Part shown: positions 43,937 through 53,847 of the stretch, in pieces
Numbering within the stretch: the first letter of the stretch is position 1
Layout of the letters: the number at the start of each line of letters is the position of its first letter
Assembly: GCA_018136815.1 (NCBI GenBank)
Contig: CM030931.1
Location: 4,656,148-4,720,147 of the forward strand
Direction: 5' to 3'
Length of the DNA stretch: 64,000 nt
From: Isochrysis galbana
Taxonomy: Eukaryota; Haptophyta; Isochrysidales; Isochrysidaceae
Translations under genes and position numbers: made by a program
Notes under the pieces: model-generated
The model's database searches: none
What the model was told of the DNA's origin: nothing
Seen by the model: only the letters and a program-made list of their open reading frames with translations

Positions 43937-44339
43937 GGAGGAGGGCATGAGCGGCGCCATCCTGGCGATGCTGCTCGTCACAGCCTCTGGCATGGGCCGT
44001 GGATGGGGAGACTTTCGCGTGGATTTGGCCAAGGAACGCTACCCGTCGATGTGGGCACTCATCGAGCCATACATGGGCCCTTGGTGCAAGGCTAAGCTCA
44101 TGCTCGTCGGCGACTACTCCGACGACGAGTACGACAAGATCCCAATCCCAATCCCAAAGACCAGATACATTGGAGAGCAAGCCGCCGTCGCGTACCTCTG
44201 CATGGAATACATCACGGCGGTCGCGTACGCTGAAACGAATCCCATGGTGCAAGTGCGCCGAGCAGCTGGCAAACTCTACATGCAGAACAAGAAGGCCGTC
44301 CTCGCACGCATCACGGACCTCGCCACCCAAGATCATATG

Positions 44340-44386
<47 letters not shown>

Positions 44387-44493
44387 CAGCCAAGCGATAT
44401 CGTCGCCTGCCAGGAGAACGACGACATTGACAATAGGATAGAGGATGAGGGGTGTGAGAAAAAGACGATGAAAATGAAAACTCTGCCTGCGTA
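43937..44493 (+). pseudogene. MGQYF-family protein, copy 2, frameshifted by (TAA)n
   Basis: The frame reads FCEHMEEGMSGAILAMLLV, then TASGMGRGWGDFRVDLAKER, MLVGDYSDDEYDKIPIPIP, AAVAYLCMEYITAVAYAETN and KLYMQNKKAVLARITDLATQ. Compared with copy 1, a 53-base insertion at 44336-44388, mostly ATA repeats, shifts the frame. The conserved tail (EDEGCEKKTMKMKTLPA) survives only in the other frame to 44493. Upstream, FVRTAIPQVLRTHGGGHER lies in a different frame from FCEHMEEG, so the N-terminal junction is broken too. Family function is unknown. Confidence 0.6.
44339..44386 (+). repeat. (ATA)n microsatellite inside MGQYF copy 2
   Basis: About 16 ATA units that would encode a poly-isoleucine run if translated. 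This is the cause of the frameshift described for copy 2. Confidence 0.95.
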
Positions 44494-44967
44494 ACTGGGG
44501 GTTACCGTGTGTGTGTGGGGGGGGGGGGGGAGTTGCTATGCACGCGCCGCGTCCTTGTCTCCTTTGACGGAACGCGACCTGAAAATAACACCTCTTGTTT
44601 GAAGACGCGACATGCCGTGGTACCATTGGGTATTCGGCATTGTACCCATGGGCCATGGGTATCATTATTAGCGTTGTGCTCATCTTTGTAATAATAATAC
44701 TCATTGGAGGAATTGTAAAGACATTCCTACCTGACAAAGAAAACAAGCTAAAACGGTGATACCTCACTCGATAATATGCGCGCGCGCCGCGTCCTTGCGT
44801 CTGTACTAGCATAACATTCGGAGTGAAAACAAAACTATCACCTGGCCCTCTTTTGACGGAACGCGACTTACATAGGTGTAGTGAGAGCATTCTCTGGAGA
44901 CCAAAGGGTAAGATTTTATTCTAACCAAAAAAATTAAGCCGAGGTTGACGCCTCGCTGTCCGCGCGG
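44494..44967. other. Spacer with two copies of the dispersed junction motif
   Basis: cctttgacggaacgcgacct at 44561 and acctggccctcttttgacgg at 44842 are copies of the motif at 25563. The DNA between them contains gtaataataatactcattgg, related to the array at 25384. Confidence 0.5.
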
Positions 44968-47196
44968 ATGGCGTCGCGCGGCGCCGCCCCTTGCGCCGAG
45001 CAGCACGTGCGGCGAGGTCAAAGGGCAGCACGACTCGCACGGGCAATGCTCGACTCGAAGCGCGCGCTAGTGTCTTCTGAATCCGCCTCTCTTCACCGCA
45101 TCGTCTCCGAGGCTCCGCCTGCGACCAGCCGGCGCACACCACCAAGCCGCCGTTGCTGTTCCCCCTCGGATGGGGGACCCTCATCGGACACGACAGCTGT
45201 GGAGGACGTGCTGCTCAGCGAAGGTTTAGACGCTGCTTTTCGTCTGCTCTCTGAGCTTGAGCCTTCCTCGACCCCTCCTTTTGCTCTCCTGCTTGAGGTG
45301 GCGATTGAGCGCGGCGACGAGGCGCTAGTTGTTGAGATTGGCTCACTCATTCGGCGGCGTGGCCTTGTGCTGGACGCGGAGACGTTTGCTACGCTGATCG
45401 AGGCGCGACTCATGGCCAATCAGCCAGAACGCGCGACTGCCACCTGCCTTCATGCACTTGATCAAGGCATCGTACCTGCTAGGCGTTCGCTGACAAAGCT
45501 AATCCAAACCCTAGCAGATGCTGACCAGACTAGTGCTGCCATTGCACTTTGTGCTAGGCTGCGAAGCAAAGGCGCACGGCTCTCGAGTCGTAGTCCTGCG
45601 GCAGAGGCGCTTATACGCGCTGCTGCGCGCTCAGCAAGCGCCCCATTTGAGGCTGTAGCTGTGATGCATGAGCTCTCCGCTCACCAAGCACTAGCATCTG
45701 AAAGCAATCAGCCAAACGGTCGGACTCCGAACGTGGCCTGGAGGGATGCAGCCGGTCAAGAAGGTATTTTGGATCCTGCTGCTTTGGGCCGAGAACTTGC
45801 CGGTGGCCAGTTGCTGTTCTCGGCCTCCATCCACCATGGCGCGATGCTGATGCAGTGTCTAAGGGAGGGAAACTTGGGCGGAGCGCGAGCCGTCACCATG
45901 TACACGATGGAGACGGGGGCCCTTATGCCTGCGTATGCCATGGGTGCGATGATCGGCGCCGAGTTGGACGCCCGGCAATACCTGGCAGCGAGACGTCTCT
46001 TACAGGAAGCGGAGAGACGTGGGTTCTGGCGTTTGCGGCAGCGCGGCATATCGCCCCAGTCAAAGGGATCTGAGAAGGCGCACTATGAGGACAAGGATAC
46101 AACATCTCCATATCTAGACCATCTGCTGCAAGATGGGGGATTGGAGGTGACCAATGTTGCCAGCACGGCAGCAAGCACGGGGTCCAAGTCTTCGCACCGG
46201 CCTGAGCTGAAACCTCCCGCTCTCAGGGACGTGATTCACATCGATAACCGTGCTAATAGACCGACCACCTCGTCTGAATGTCATCTGATGGTCAATGTGG
46301 GACAACGGAGCACGCTTGCCCACCTCTCGTCTGATTCTGACAAGACCATGCACAATCTGCAACGGCGAGACAACGAACATGCAACGGATCGAATTCTCAC
46401 CTCACGTCGCTCGAGCGAATCTGCAGGCCGTGGGAATGTCAAGGATCCGGCGCCAATGAACGAGGGTAATGGAAACGAAAGACTCCCCTTCGACACAACT
46501 GATGGTTTTCCCCTGGACATGCTCGATCACATGGTCCTCGATCTCCGTGGTCTGCCTGAAGGCGTCGCACGCGTTAGCACGCTCCACTTCTTTCATCAGC
46601 TCTCTCAAATCGCTGAAGAGCCAATGACAAATACCCAATCGATGAGCCGACAGGCAACGTTCAAGCCTGGACCACTGCAAGCTCAACACTATGACGATCA
46701 ACCCTTAAGGAGCACCCATCATGGATTAGAGCAAGGCAAGCGATTGCTGCGAGAGCGCATGCCTCAGTCTTCTGCGGTGGTCTCTGCCATCACGAACCCG
46801 TGTGCAAGTTCCATGCCCGGCGGCAACACTGCTTTTTCGAAACCTAGAGCCTTTCCCATGTGGCGGAGCGATGTCACTCGGGGCTGCATGCCCCGCTCGC
46901 TTGAGATTTGGACCGACTTGGGAGGGAGAGCGGAAGACGTGCGTCAGTTGTGCGCCGACATGAATCCGCCAGTGGAGCTAAGCGTTGCGATGAGCGAACG
47001 CAGCAGCCGTGGAAGGCACCCACAGATCGGACGCCTCGTGGCAAGCAGAGCAGCCATTCAACGCTGGGCGACACAAGTGACACGAAATCGTCAGGCACGT
47101 AAACGAGGCGCACAGCTAGGGCTCGTTGCTGTCGGCCATAACATTGTTTGGGCGGGCGCCCTTCTCGTAGCTGGCGGGGCGGGCTACTTGACATGA
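44968..47196 (+). CDS. PPR/Smr-like protein
   Basis: 742 residues in one exon. Residues 75-210 are paired helices of about 35 residues (FALLLEVAIERGDEALVVEI, then DAETFATLIEARLMANQPER, RRSLTKLIQTLADADQTSAA) like pentatricopeptide repeats, which bind RNA in organelles. More repeats appear at about residues 285-345 (MLMQCLREGNLGGARAVTMY). After a disordered stretch, MLDHMVLDLRGLPEGVARVS resembles the start of an Smr domain (LDLRGL). The C terminus ends in a hydrophobic segment (HNIVWAGALLVAGGAGYL). The N terminus is Arg/Ala/Ser-rich and acid-poor, which would suit an organelle transit peptide. The repeat count is low and the Smr part is short, so call it PPR/Smr-like. Confidence 0.6.
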   Translation: MASRGAAPCAEQHVRRGQRAARLARAMLDSKRALVSSESASLHRIVSEAPPATSRRTPPSRRCCSPSDGGPSSDTTAVEDVLLSEGLDAAFRLLSELEPSSTPPFALLLEVAIERGDEALVVEIGSLIRRRGLVLDAETFATLIEARLMANQPERATATCLHALDQGIVPARRSLTKLIQTLADADQTSAAIALCARLRSKGARLSSRSPAAEALIRAAARSASAPFEAVAVMHELSAHQALASESNQPNGRTPNVAWRDAAGQEGILDPAALGRELAGGQLLFSASIHHGAMLMQCLREGNLGGARAVTMYTMETGALMPAYAMGAMIGAELDARQYLAARRLLQEAERRGFWRLRQRGISPQSKGSEKAHYEDKDTTSPYLDHLLQDGGLEVTNVASTAASTGSKSSHRPELKPPALRDVIHIDNRANRPTTSSECHLMVNVGQRSTLAHLSSDSDKTMHNLQRRDNEHATDRILTSRRSSESAGRGNVKDPAPMNEGNGNERLPFDTTDGFPLDMLDHMVLDLRGLPEGVARVSTLHFFHQLSQIAEEPMTNTQSMSRQATFKPGPLQAQHYDDQPLRSTHHGLEQGKRLLRERMPQSSAVVSAITNPCASSMPGGNTAFSKPRAFPMWRSDVTRGCMPRSLEIWTDLGGRAEDVRQLCADMNPPVELSVAMSERSSRGRHPQIGRLVASRAAIQRWATQVTRNRQARKRGAQLGLVAVGHNIVWAGALLVAGGAGYLT

Positions 47197-47629
47197 CGCA
47201 CACCAACTTACGTGGCACGCGACAGCCCCCATTCGGTACTCAGTTGCAGCACTACTCAGCCCTCAATTAGCGATCGCGTCATTCGGACTTTTGACTGTCT
47301 TGCTTGGTGTGGCTCAGCGACCATCTCGTGGAGCAAGGTGAGTCGAGGGGGTGGTCACCGCGAGTCGATTAGGTGGTCACCACAGCGGAGCGACAGGGCT
47401 ATCGCAGCGTGTCGACCGGGTGTCGAACATGTTCACTACGCATGCCCTCCGACGTCGCATCAAAACTAGAAACTAGGTACTTCGTACTCTAGATGAGTTC
47501 AACGAATGATCCCGTGAGCTTTTGTCGGCCCGGCGCTGCAAGTAATGGCTTGGTCGTAATCCGTCAAAAGTGGGACGGACTGGTTTAAGACATCAGGCGT
47601 CCATTTTTTATTGACGCTCATTCAATCTG
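47197..47629. other. Downstream of the PPR-like gene, no gene seen
   Basis: No supported ORF. It includes a small direct repeat gagtcgattaggtggtcac near 47360. Confidence 0.35.
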
Positions 47630-47790
47630 TTTATCCCCCAAGCTTGGGGGCACGCTCCCTCCCTTCCCCCCTCCTGGCCCCCGTGATGGGGGGAAAGGAA
47701 CCGCCCACCCACCCGCGCTGCCCTTCAGCAGGCCGGGGGGCCTCGCCACACCACCAAGAGGGAGGACGCGGCTTGCCTGCAGCTAGCACA
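47630..47790 (+). mobile_element. Diverged head of the dispersed element family
   Basis: gtttatcccccaagcttggg then gggcacgctccctcc parallels the family head gtttatacttggttcgccc then gggcacgagcccccc, in the same order. Later blocks (aaaggaaccgcccaccc) also align. It is older than copies A to F and no duplication is visible. Confidence 0.35.
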
Positions 47791-47899
47791 TTTGTAAGTT
47801 GTAAGCAAGACGCGTGATAACACAAAAGCCGCCCTTCTTGGGGTCGTGGGAGCACATAATCCAACACACGTTGCAAATCCTCGGACGAAAAGAGAAAAA

Positions 47900-48657
47900 G
47901 AAAAAAGAAAACCTTTTAATAGTCTCACCGCACACGCGGCCGTGGACCCTCTACTTTCTACTCACGTAGGGAAACTTTCTACACCCCCACTCCCCCGGCC
48001 CTTCTCCCCCCGCCATAAGGCGACTCCCCCCGTGCACTACTAGGGGGATAGAGGTGAAGGGCTTAGATATGGTCCGGTGGCCCGCGCCTCCCCCCGGTGA
48101 TCATTCCCCTCCTTCCTCCTGTGTCTCCGAGTGGGCGGCGGTCTCAGCCCCGACTTATCCTGTAAACAGGTGCGGGACTTACCTATTTTTCGGTGAGCGG
48201 AGCTCTCGCTCCGCCCACCCCCTTCTCCGCGCTCTCTCTCCCCTCTCCTGCCGGCACGCGCGATGGCGCGCCTGCGGCAGGCCTGCAGCTGCCCCTGGCG
48301 AGCCCTAGAGGCTCCTGGAGGCCAGCTCTGGGGGCAGAGGAGGCTGGGGCTGGGCCCTGGCCTCCCCTGCCTCTCCCTCGCTGGCGCTCCTGAGCCTCTG
48401 GGGCCCCCAATCTGCACCTGTCTGCCTGTCGAACAGGGGGGAGGGGGGGGTTGGAGCGATGGGCTGGCCACGACAGGCCAGGACGCGCGAGGCAGGCGAG
48501 CCTGCCAGGGAGAGAGTGGGTCAGTAGGGCAGTGGCCTCCTGGCAAGCCATCAGGCATGCCAGGAGGATGGGTGGTTCCTCCCCCATGGCAGGGGAGGAG
48601 TGGAGAGAGGGGGGGGGCTCGTGCCCCCCCATGTGTCAACCAAGTATAAACTTAGTT
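47900..48657 (-). mobile_element. TSD-flanked dispersed element, copy D
   Basis: Duplication gacgaaaagagaaaaa at 47884-47899 and 48658-48673. The head is at the right end and the tail (ctactttctactcacgtagg side) at the left. The internal block reads aggtaagtcccgcacc then tgtttacagg on the minus strand. Confidence 0.88.
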
Positions 48658-48673
48658 GACGAAAAGAGAAAAA

Positions 48674-49179
48674 AGACAGGCTAACACTAGCGCAGAATTC
48701 CTTACGAAGCGCTAAGCCTTACACTGGCCACCAAGCTCCAAGCTAGGAGTGGAACATACCGTAGGGAGTAGGGACCCCCAACCAAGCTGGGGTTGAAGAC
48801 ATGACTGGCCTGGCCTGTGCCTTGTGCTTGCGCACGACGAGGTCAGCGCCACGGCTGTGTAGTGTGTAGTGTGTAGGGGCCAAGGGCAAGGGCCAAGCCT
48901 GATGGCTTTCCCTATGGGATGCGGCTGTGAGCCGGCTTTGTTCTCTTGGAGGGTGACAATTGCTGGCAGGAGGAGATGTGGGTTGTGTGGGCCATGTTGG
49001 CCTTGCTGTGCCTGCTTGTGCTCGGCTGTCGGCTGTCAGGAGGTGGCACGGGCCGTGCCTCGTGCGCACCTTGGTCAGGGGATCGCCCTCTCGCGGGCGC
49101 TTCGATTGCGCGAGGTCGAGCATGGCTCGATCGTCCGTCGCGGCGGGGGTTGGCGGCAAGGGAGGAGGGGAGCGCGGCG
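48674..49179. other. Intergenic, no gene seen
   Basis: No recognisable gene or RNA. Low-complexity frames only. Confidence 0.35.
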
Positions 49180-49425
49180 CGCGGCCTCCATGACCCTATT
49201 ACCTATTGGTTTAACCATAGTTGGGCCGAAGGTAGTGTACCTGGGCTGTACCCGGACCCCGGAAACCGAACAGAAAGGAATGAAGAGGCGAAGGAGAGGA
49301 GGCTGAGGAGAGGGAGATAAGGGCGACGTCAGTAGAAAGGGCGTAGTGAAACCTAGACGGTAGTAGGTGTTAGGTGTTAGCCTAGAATCTAGCTTGAATC
49401 TTCAGATTTTTAAAAGTTAGTCCTT
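49180..49425 (+). mobile_element. LINE 3' tail copy
   Basis: aggtagtgtacctgggctgt, then gaaaccgaacagaaaggaat, then gagataagggcgacgtc, and the end gttagcctagaatctagctt followed by gaatcttcagattttta. This is the fullest tail copy apart from those at 3478 and 56806. Confidence 0.7.
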
Positions 49426-49552
49426 GTGCGCGATGAGCAATGAGCTTTCTTATTAATGAAGTGGGCTACACCAACACCAACACTACACACTATGCGCTCA
49501 CACAGCCCCAAGCGCACACTCGGACTGTCCACGCTGTGCACACACGACAACA

Positions 49553-50406
49553 ACTAAGTTTATACTTAGTTCGCCCATGGGGGGGCACGAGCCCCCCTCT
49601 CTCTCCACTCCTCCCCTGCCATGGGGGAGGATCCACCCACTCTCCTGGCACGCCTGATGGCCTGCCAGGAGCACACCAGCCCTGCTGACCCATTCCTCTC
49701 CCTACAGGCCCGCCTGACTCGCCCGCCCTGGCCCGTCGTGGCCTGCCCATTCCTCTGACCAGCCCCTCCTCCCCCTGGGCCCCCCTCTTCAGGACCCCCC
49801 AGCCAGCTCCAGTCGACCCGCAGGGCCGCGGAGCGCCAGCGAGGGAGAGGTAGGAGGGGCCAGGGCCATGCCCCAGCCTCACCTGCCCCCCGAGCTGTGC
49901 TCCCAGGCCCTGCAGGCCATCTGGGGACCTGAGCGAGGGGCCGCAGGTGCGCGCCATGGGCCCCCGCCGCAGGGAAGAGAGGAGGAAAAGGGAAGAGGGA
50001 GGGGAGGGGGGAGCGGCAGCTCTCCCCTCCGGCAGTAACGTGTCTTCTCGCCCCGTTTGGGTAAGAGAAGACGGGGGCGCAGGAGGGAAGGGCCGCGGCT
50101 CGCCGTGGCCACTCGCACTAGCGAGGGAGATTAGCGCTTCTGGGCTCCTATCTCACGAGTGCCCCCCCCCCCCCCCCCGCGTTGCTTTTACCCGAAAGGG
50201 GTTTTCCCCCAGCGTGGACTCGAGGAGAGGACGCGCTGGGGTGCGCGGGGTCGGTGCATGCATTGGGGGGAGGACGAATACCCCCCCCTCCCCCCGGTAG
50301 CACCCGGACACCTGGCTCGTCAGGCATGGCGGGATTCCGGGACGGAAAAGTTGTGTCCAATTAGCTAGTGGGGTTGGCTAGGATATAACATTGATTATTT
50401 TAGAGT
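49553..50406 (+). mobile_element. Dispersed element, copy F, alternative tail
   Basis: Exact 18-base duplication tgtgcacacacgacaaca at 49535-49552 and 50407-50424. The head equals copies A to E, but the 3' half is unrelated to theirs. It ends in ggttggctaggatataacat, shared with the lone tail at 37158-37352. Two tails on one head indicate a mosaic family. Confidence 0.88.
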
Positions 50407-50732
50407 TGTGCACACACGACAACATGCACACCACACGCCTTCCGCTACGACGTTCTTCGTTATATCTTGTAGCAGTATGCGTTAGCTGGCTGAATGTCTG
50501 AGACGCATCATCATCTAATGAAAATGCATTCAATCCTCCACAATCGGGATTGAAATCTCGCATCCGTCGATCAAAGTCACGTCATCTCTCCTCACCTTCT
50601 TTCGGGAGGATCTAGGAGGTAAAGTCATGCACCGTCACTTGCTTTGCTTTCCATAGGCATGTCGACCCGGGCAGGCAGGCTCATCTGTCACACAAACTTC
50701 TCAGCTTCAAGTTTCTACGCGTTCATCCCGCT

Positions 50733-52485
50733 TCATTGGTTGCCGATCAGATTCCCCACTGTCTTTGAGAGAGAGAAGTCGTCGACTGCATCATCAATAC
50801 GATCAGCAAAGGCAGCTAGCGACTCGAGTGTGACCTCCGGGTGGCTTCCTGTTTCTGACCATGTACCATTGATAGTTTTGCCAACTACTTGCATGCTTTG
50901 ACCCACCGCACTATTGACCGCGGCTTGAGCTTCCTCCATCCCATTGGACACGGCCAAGATTCCATCATCCATTGCTTGCATTGATTGGTCTAGCACCTCT
51001 TTGACACCTAGTTCAGTTGCAGCCGCACCAACAGCCTCTGCGACAGCAGCTTCAGTCTCCCCGAGAGCGTCCTCGATGACCCTGCTCATATTGTTCACAT
51101 GACTATCAATCTCATGGCGAATAACATCAACCGTTTCCGACGCGTAGGGCAAGCCTCCTTTTGCTCTCTCAAGTCCATTTGTTGCAACCGATTCAAGTGT
51201 GTCCTCAAGACTTGCTACCGCCTGATCGACGGCGTCGAGGGCAGCACTTGCGGCGATTGCGGCGTTGGCAGTGGCAGCGGACGCAAGAGCTGCCGCATCT
51301 GCGGCTGTTTTGGCAGCCTCAAGCGTTGCTGCACTAGCAGCGCTTGCTGCCGCTGCGGCTGCTTTGGAAGCTTGAGCAGCTGCAGCTTCGGCTGCTGCTG
51401 CTGCTGCTTTTGCGGCTGTCTCTGCTTTGGCACTCACACTCTCTACCCCAGCTTCTGCGGCAATTGCTGCGGATTCTGCAGCGGCACTTGCTTCAGAGGC
51501 AGCCGCAACGGCAGCAGCTGATGCTGCCTCTGCAGCCGCATACGCACTGGCTGTGATGGACTCGATGCCACTGTTTAAACCGACATTCAGCACTGAATCA
51601 TGGACTGCCTCAAAGACATTCAGTACCGAGCTTCCTACGTTGCCTATATTTGCAACGCTCATGACGGATTCGGCAGACAGAGCCTCAGAAAGCGAAGAAT
51701 CCCCGTCTTCCGAGGCGGGCTGAGCGTATTCGTCGGCAGCGACCTTCCACCCAAAGTTCATTGGTCCCGTTGAGTGCACAAGGTTCGACTTAAGTGTGCC
51801 AGCTCCTTGCTTTAATCGTCGAGCAACATCTCCAAGGAATCCGTTCGTCGCGGCTATAAATTGATGGGTTTCTTGGTCTGCGACGTGAGCCTGAGAACGT
51901 AGGTTTGGTAGGCTCAGCAAAGGCACGGCAAATTTAATTGCATTCAACGAGCTCCCATTATTCTAACAACACACTGATAGAGTGTGAACCCTCACAGCTC
52001 GAGCTGGGCTCCAAGCGCACCATAGCCGATGCAGCCTGCTTGATGGTGGCCTTCGCGCCAGCAAATTCGGCTTTGACTTCTTCTCGCCAATCGATGCTCG
52101 CGGCCATACTTGCTTCCTCTTTGACAAGTTTGGCAAACTTCCTTAAGGCTTCTCGGTCAGCGGATGTTGAATCTCGCGCAGATTGCCCCGCCTTGGCTGG
52201 TCGAACACGGCGTCGCTTCGCCCATTCAGGTGTCGACAGGAAGTCTTCGTACGGAGCGGGCCCGCCGAGGACGCCAGATGTCACGGCACTCAGCCCCGCA
52301 AGGATGCTGAGCCCGCGTTTCTTGCTGGCGCCAGATCGCTTGACAGACGATCCTGGATCTGTCGACGCCGCGGGGGATCGCACGACAGGGGTTGGTGTCG
52401 AAGACATTCCACACCGAATTGATTTGAACGGCGAGTACTGCAGCGACGAAGCGTGCTGGATCTCCGCGTTCTCTTTGGACTCCAT
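50733..52485 (-). CDS. Ala-rich helical protein, LEA- or plastid-structural-like
   Basis: Predicted exons complement(50733-51962, 52021-52485), with a 58 bp phase-0 intron (ATG|GTGCGC ... TTGTTAG), giving 564 residues from the ATG at 52485. Without the intron the downstream frame has no ATG start, which supports joining. The first exon has GLSILAGLSAVTSGVLGG and PAPYEDFLSTPEWAKRRR, then a helix (REALRKFAKLVKEEASM). The second exon holds about 130 residues of Ala-rich helix (AETAAKAAAAAAEAAAAQ, TLEAAKTAADAAALASA) and then ordinary amphipathic helices (LEDTLESVATNGLERAKGG). The composition resembles LEA-type or other coiled structural proteins. No specific family is recognised and the splice is inferred. 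Confidence 0.5.
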
Positions 52486-52683
52486 GGTGAATGGAGGGTG
52501 GAGAGAACAAAGAAAGAGGCCGACCGACCAGGTGCGTTCGGTTTGAATTGCGATTACCCCTTCAAGCAACAACTTCCACTCAATTTATTTATACCCCAGT
52601 CCTCCCCTCGGTATTTCAGCTCATTAAGTCAAGAAGGCGCCAAAGCGCCAAAGCCTGAGCAAAAGCATTAGTACTCTAGCATA

Positions 52684-52722
52684 AAAAATCTGAAGATTTA
52701 GGCTACAACTGCTAGCTGAAAA
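52684..52722 (-). mobile_element. LINE 3' terminus, very short copy
   Basis: aaaaaatctgaagatttagg then ctacaactgctagc, the reverse complement of the family end. No more of the tail is recognisable. Confidence 0.35.
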
Positions 52723-52782
52723 GGACCACACGGCATTCTCTTCCTTGTTCGGTCTGTCAGCAGGTCCCTGTGCGTTCCGTGA

Positions 52783-53579
52783 TAAAAAAACTTCATAATA
52801 TTCTTATACCGCACTCGCGCCGGTGAATGGAACCACTACCTACACATAGCATACTTTCTACGCCCCCACTCCCCCGGCCCTCCCCCCCCCCCCCCCCCCC
52901 CCCCCCGCCATCAGGCGGCTCCCTCCGTGCACTACTAGGGGGATAGGGGCAAAGGGCTTAGATTTAGATATGGTCCGGTGGCCCGCGCCCCCCCCCCGGC
53001 AGTTATCCGTTCCTCCGTTCCCCCCTTCCTCCTCTGCCTACCGGGCTGGTGGCGGCCTCAGACCCGACTTATCCTGTAAATAGGTGTTGACTTACCCATT
53101 TTTCGGTGAGCGGAGCTCTCGCTCCGCCCACCCCCTTCTCCGCGCTCTCTCTCCCCTCTCCTGCAGGCACGCGCGATGGCGCGCTTGGGACAGGCCTGCA
53201 ACTGCCCCTGGCGACCCCTGGAGGCTCCTGGAGGCCAGCTCAGGGGGCAGAGGAGGCTGGGGCTAGGCCATGGCCTCCCCTGCCTCTCCCTTGCTGGCGC
53301 TCCTGGGCCTCAGGGGCCCCCACTCTGCACCTGTTTGCCTGTCGAACAGGGGGGAGGGGGGGTTGGAGCGATGGGCTGGCCACGACAGGCCAGGACCAGG
53401 ACGCGCGAGGCAGGCGAGCCTGCCACTGAGAGAGTGGGTCAGCAGGGCAGTGGGCTCCTGGTAAGCCATCAGGCGTGCCAGGAGCATGGGTGGTTCCTCC
53501 CCCATGGCCATGGCAGGGGAGGATTGAAGAGAGGGGGGGGCTCGTGCCCCCCCATGGGCGAACTAAGTATAAACTTAGT
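52783..53579 (-). mobile_element. Dispersed element, copy E
   Basis: Head at the right end (aactaagtataaacttagtt at 53561-53580). The tail at the left reads, on the minus strand, gcggtataagaatattatga then gttttttta. Length and order match copy C. No clear target duplication is visible, so one border may have been altered. A run of about 24 C at 52887 lies inside. Confidence 0.75.
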
Positions 53580-53847
53580 TCCCGGGGCGCTCAAACAAAG
53601 CGTGCTTATAGAGACCCCCGAGTAATGCCTCACTCAGGCCCAGCACTTGGCTCGTGGGCCACCCGACGGGCGCGCCAAGCTGCACGAACAAACCAAGGTA
53701 CTTCTCGCCGCTTTAGCTTGCCAATAGGCTACAGCAAAAACGGCAGTGCAAGATCACCATCCGTGAGGCGACTAGGCTGCCTCCAGATGTAAGGGGTGAG
53801 GGTGAGTGAGGGTGGTGGTTTACAGGGTGCAGCAGTGCGACGGTCTC
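53580..53847. other. Short spacer, no gene seen
   Basis: Separates element E from the 3' end of the TatD gene. Confidence 0.35.
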
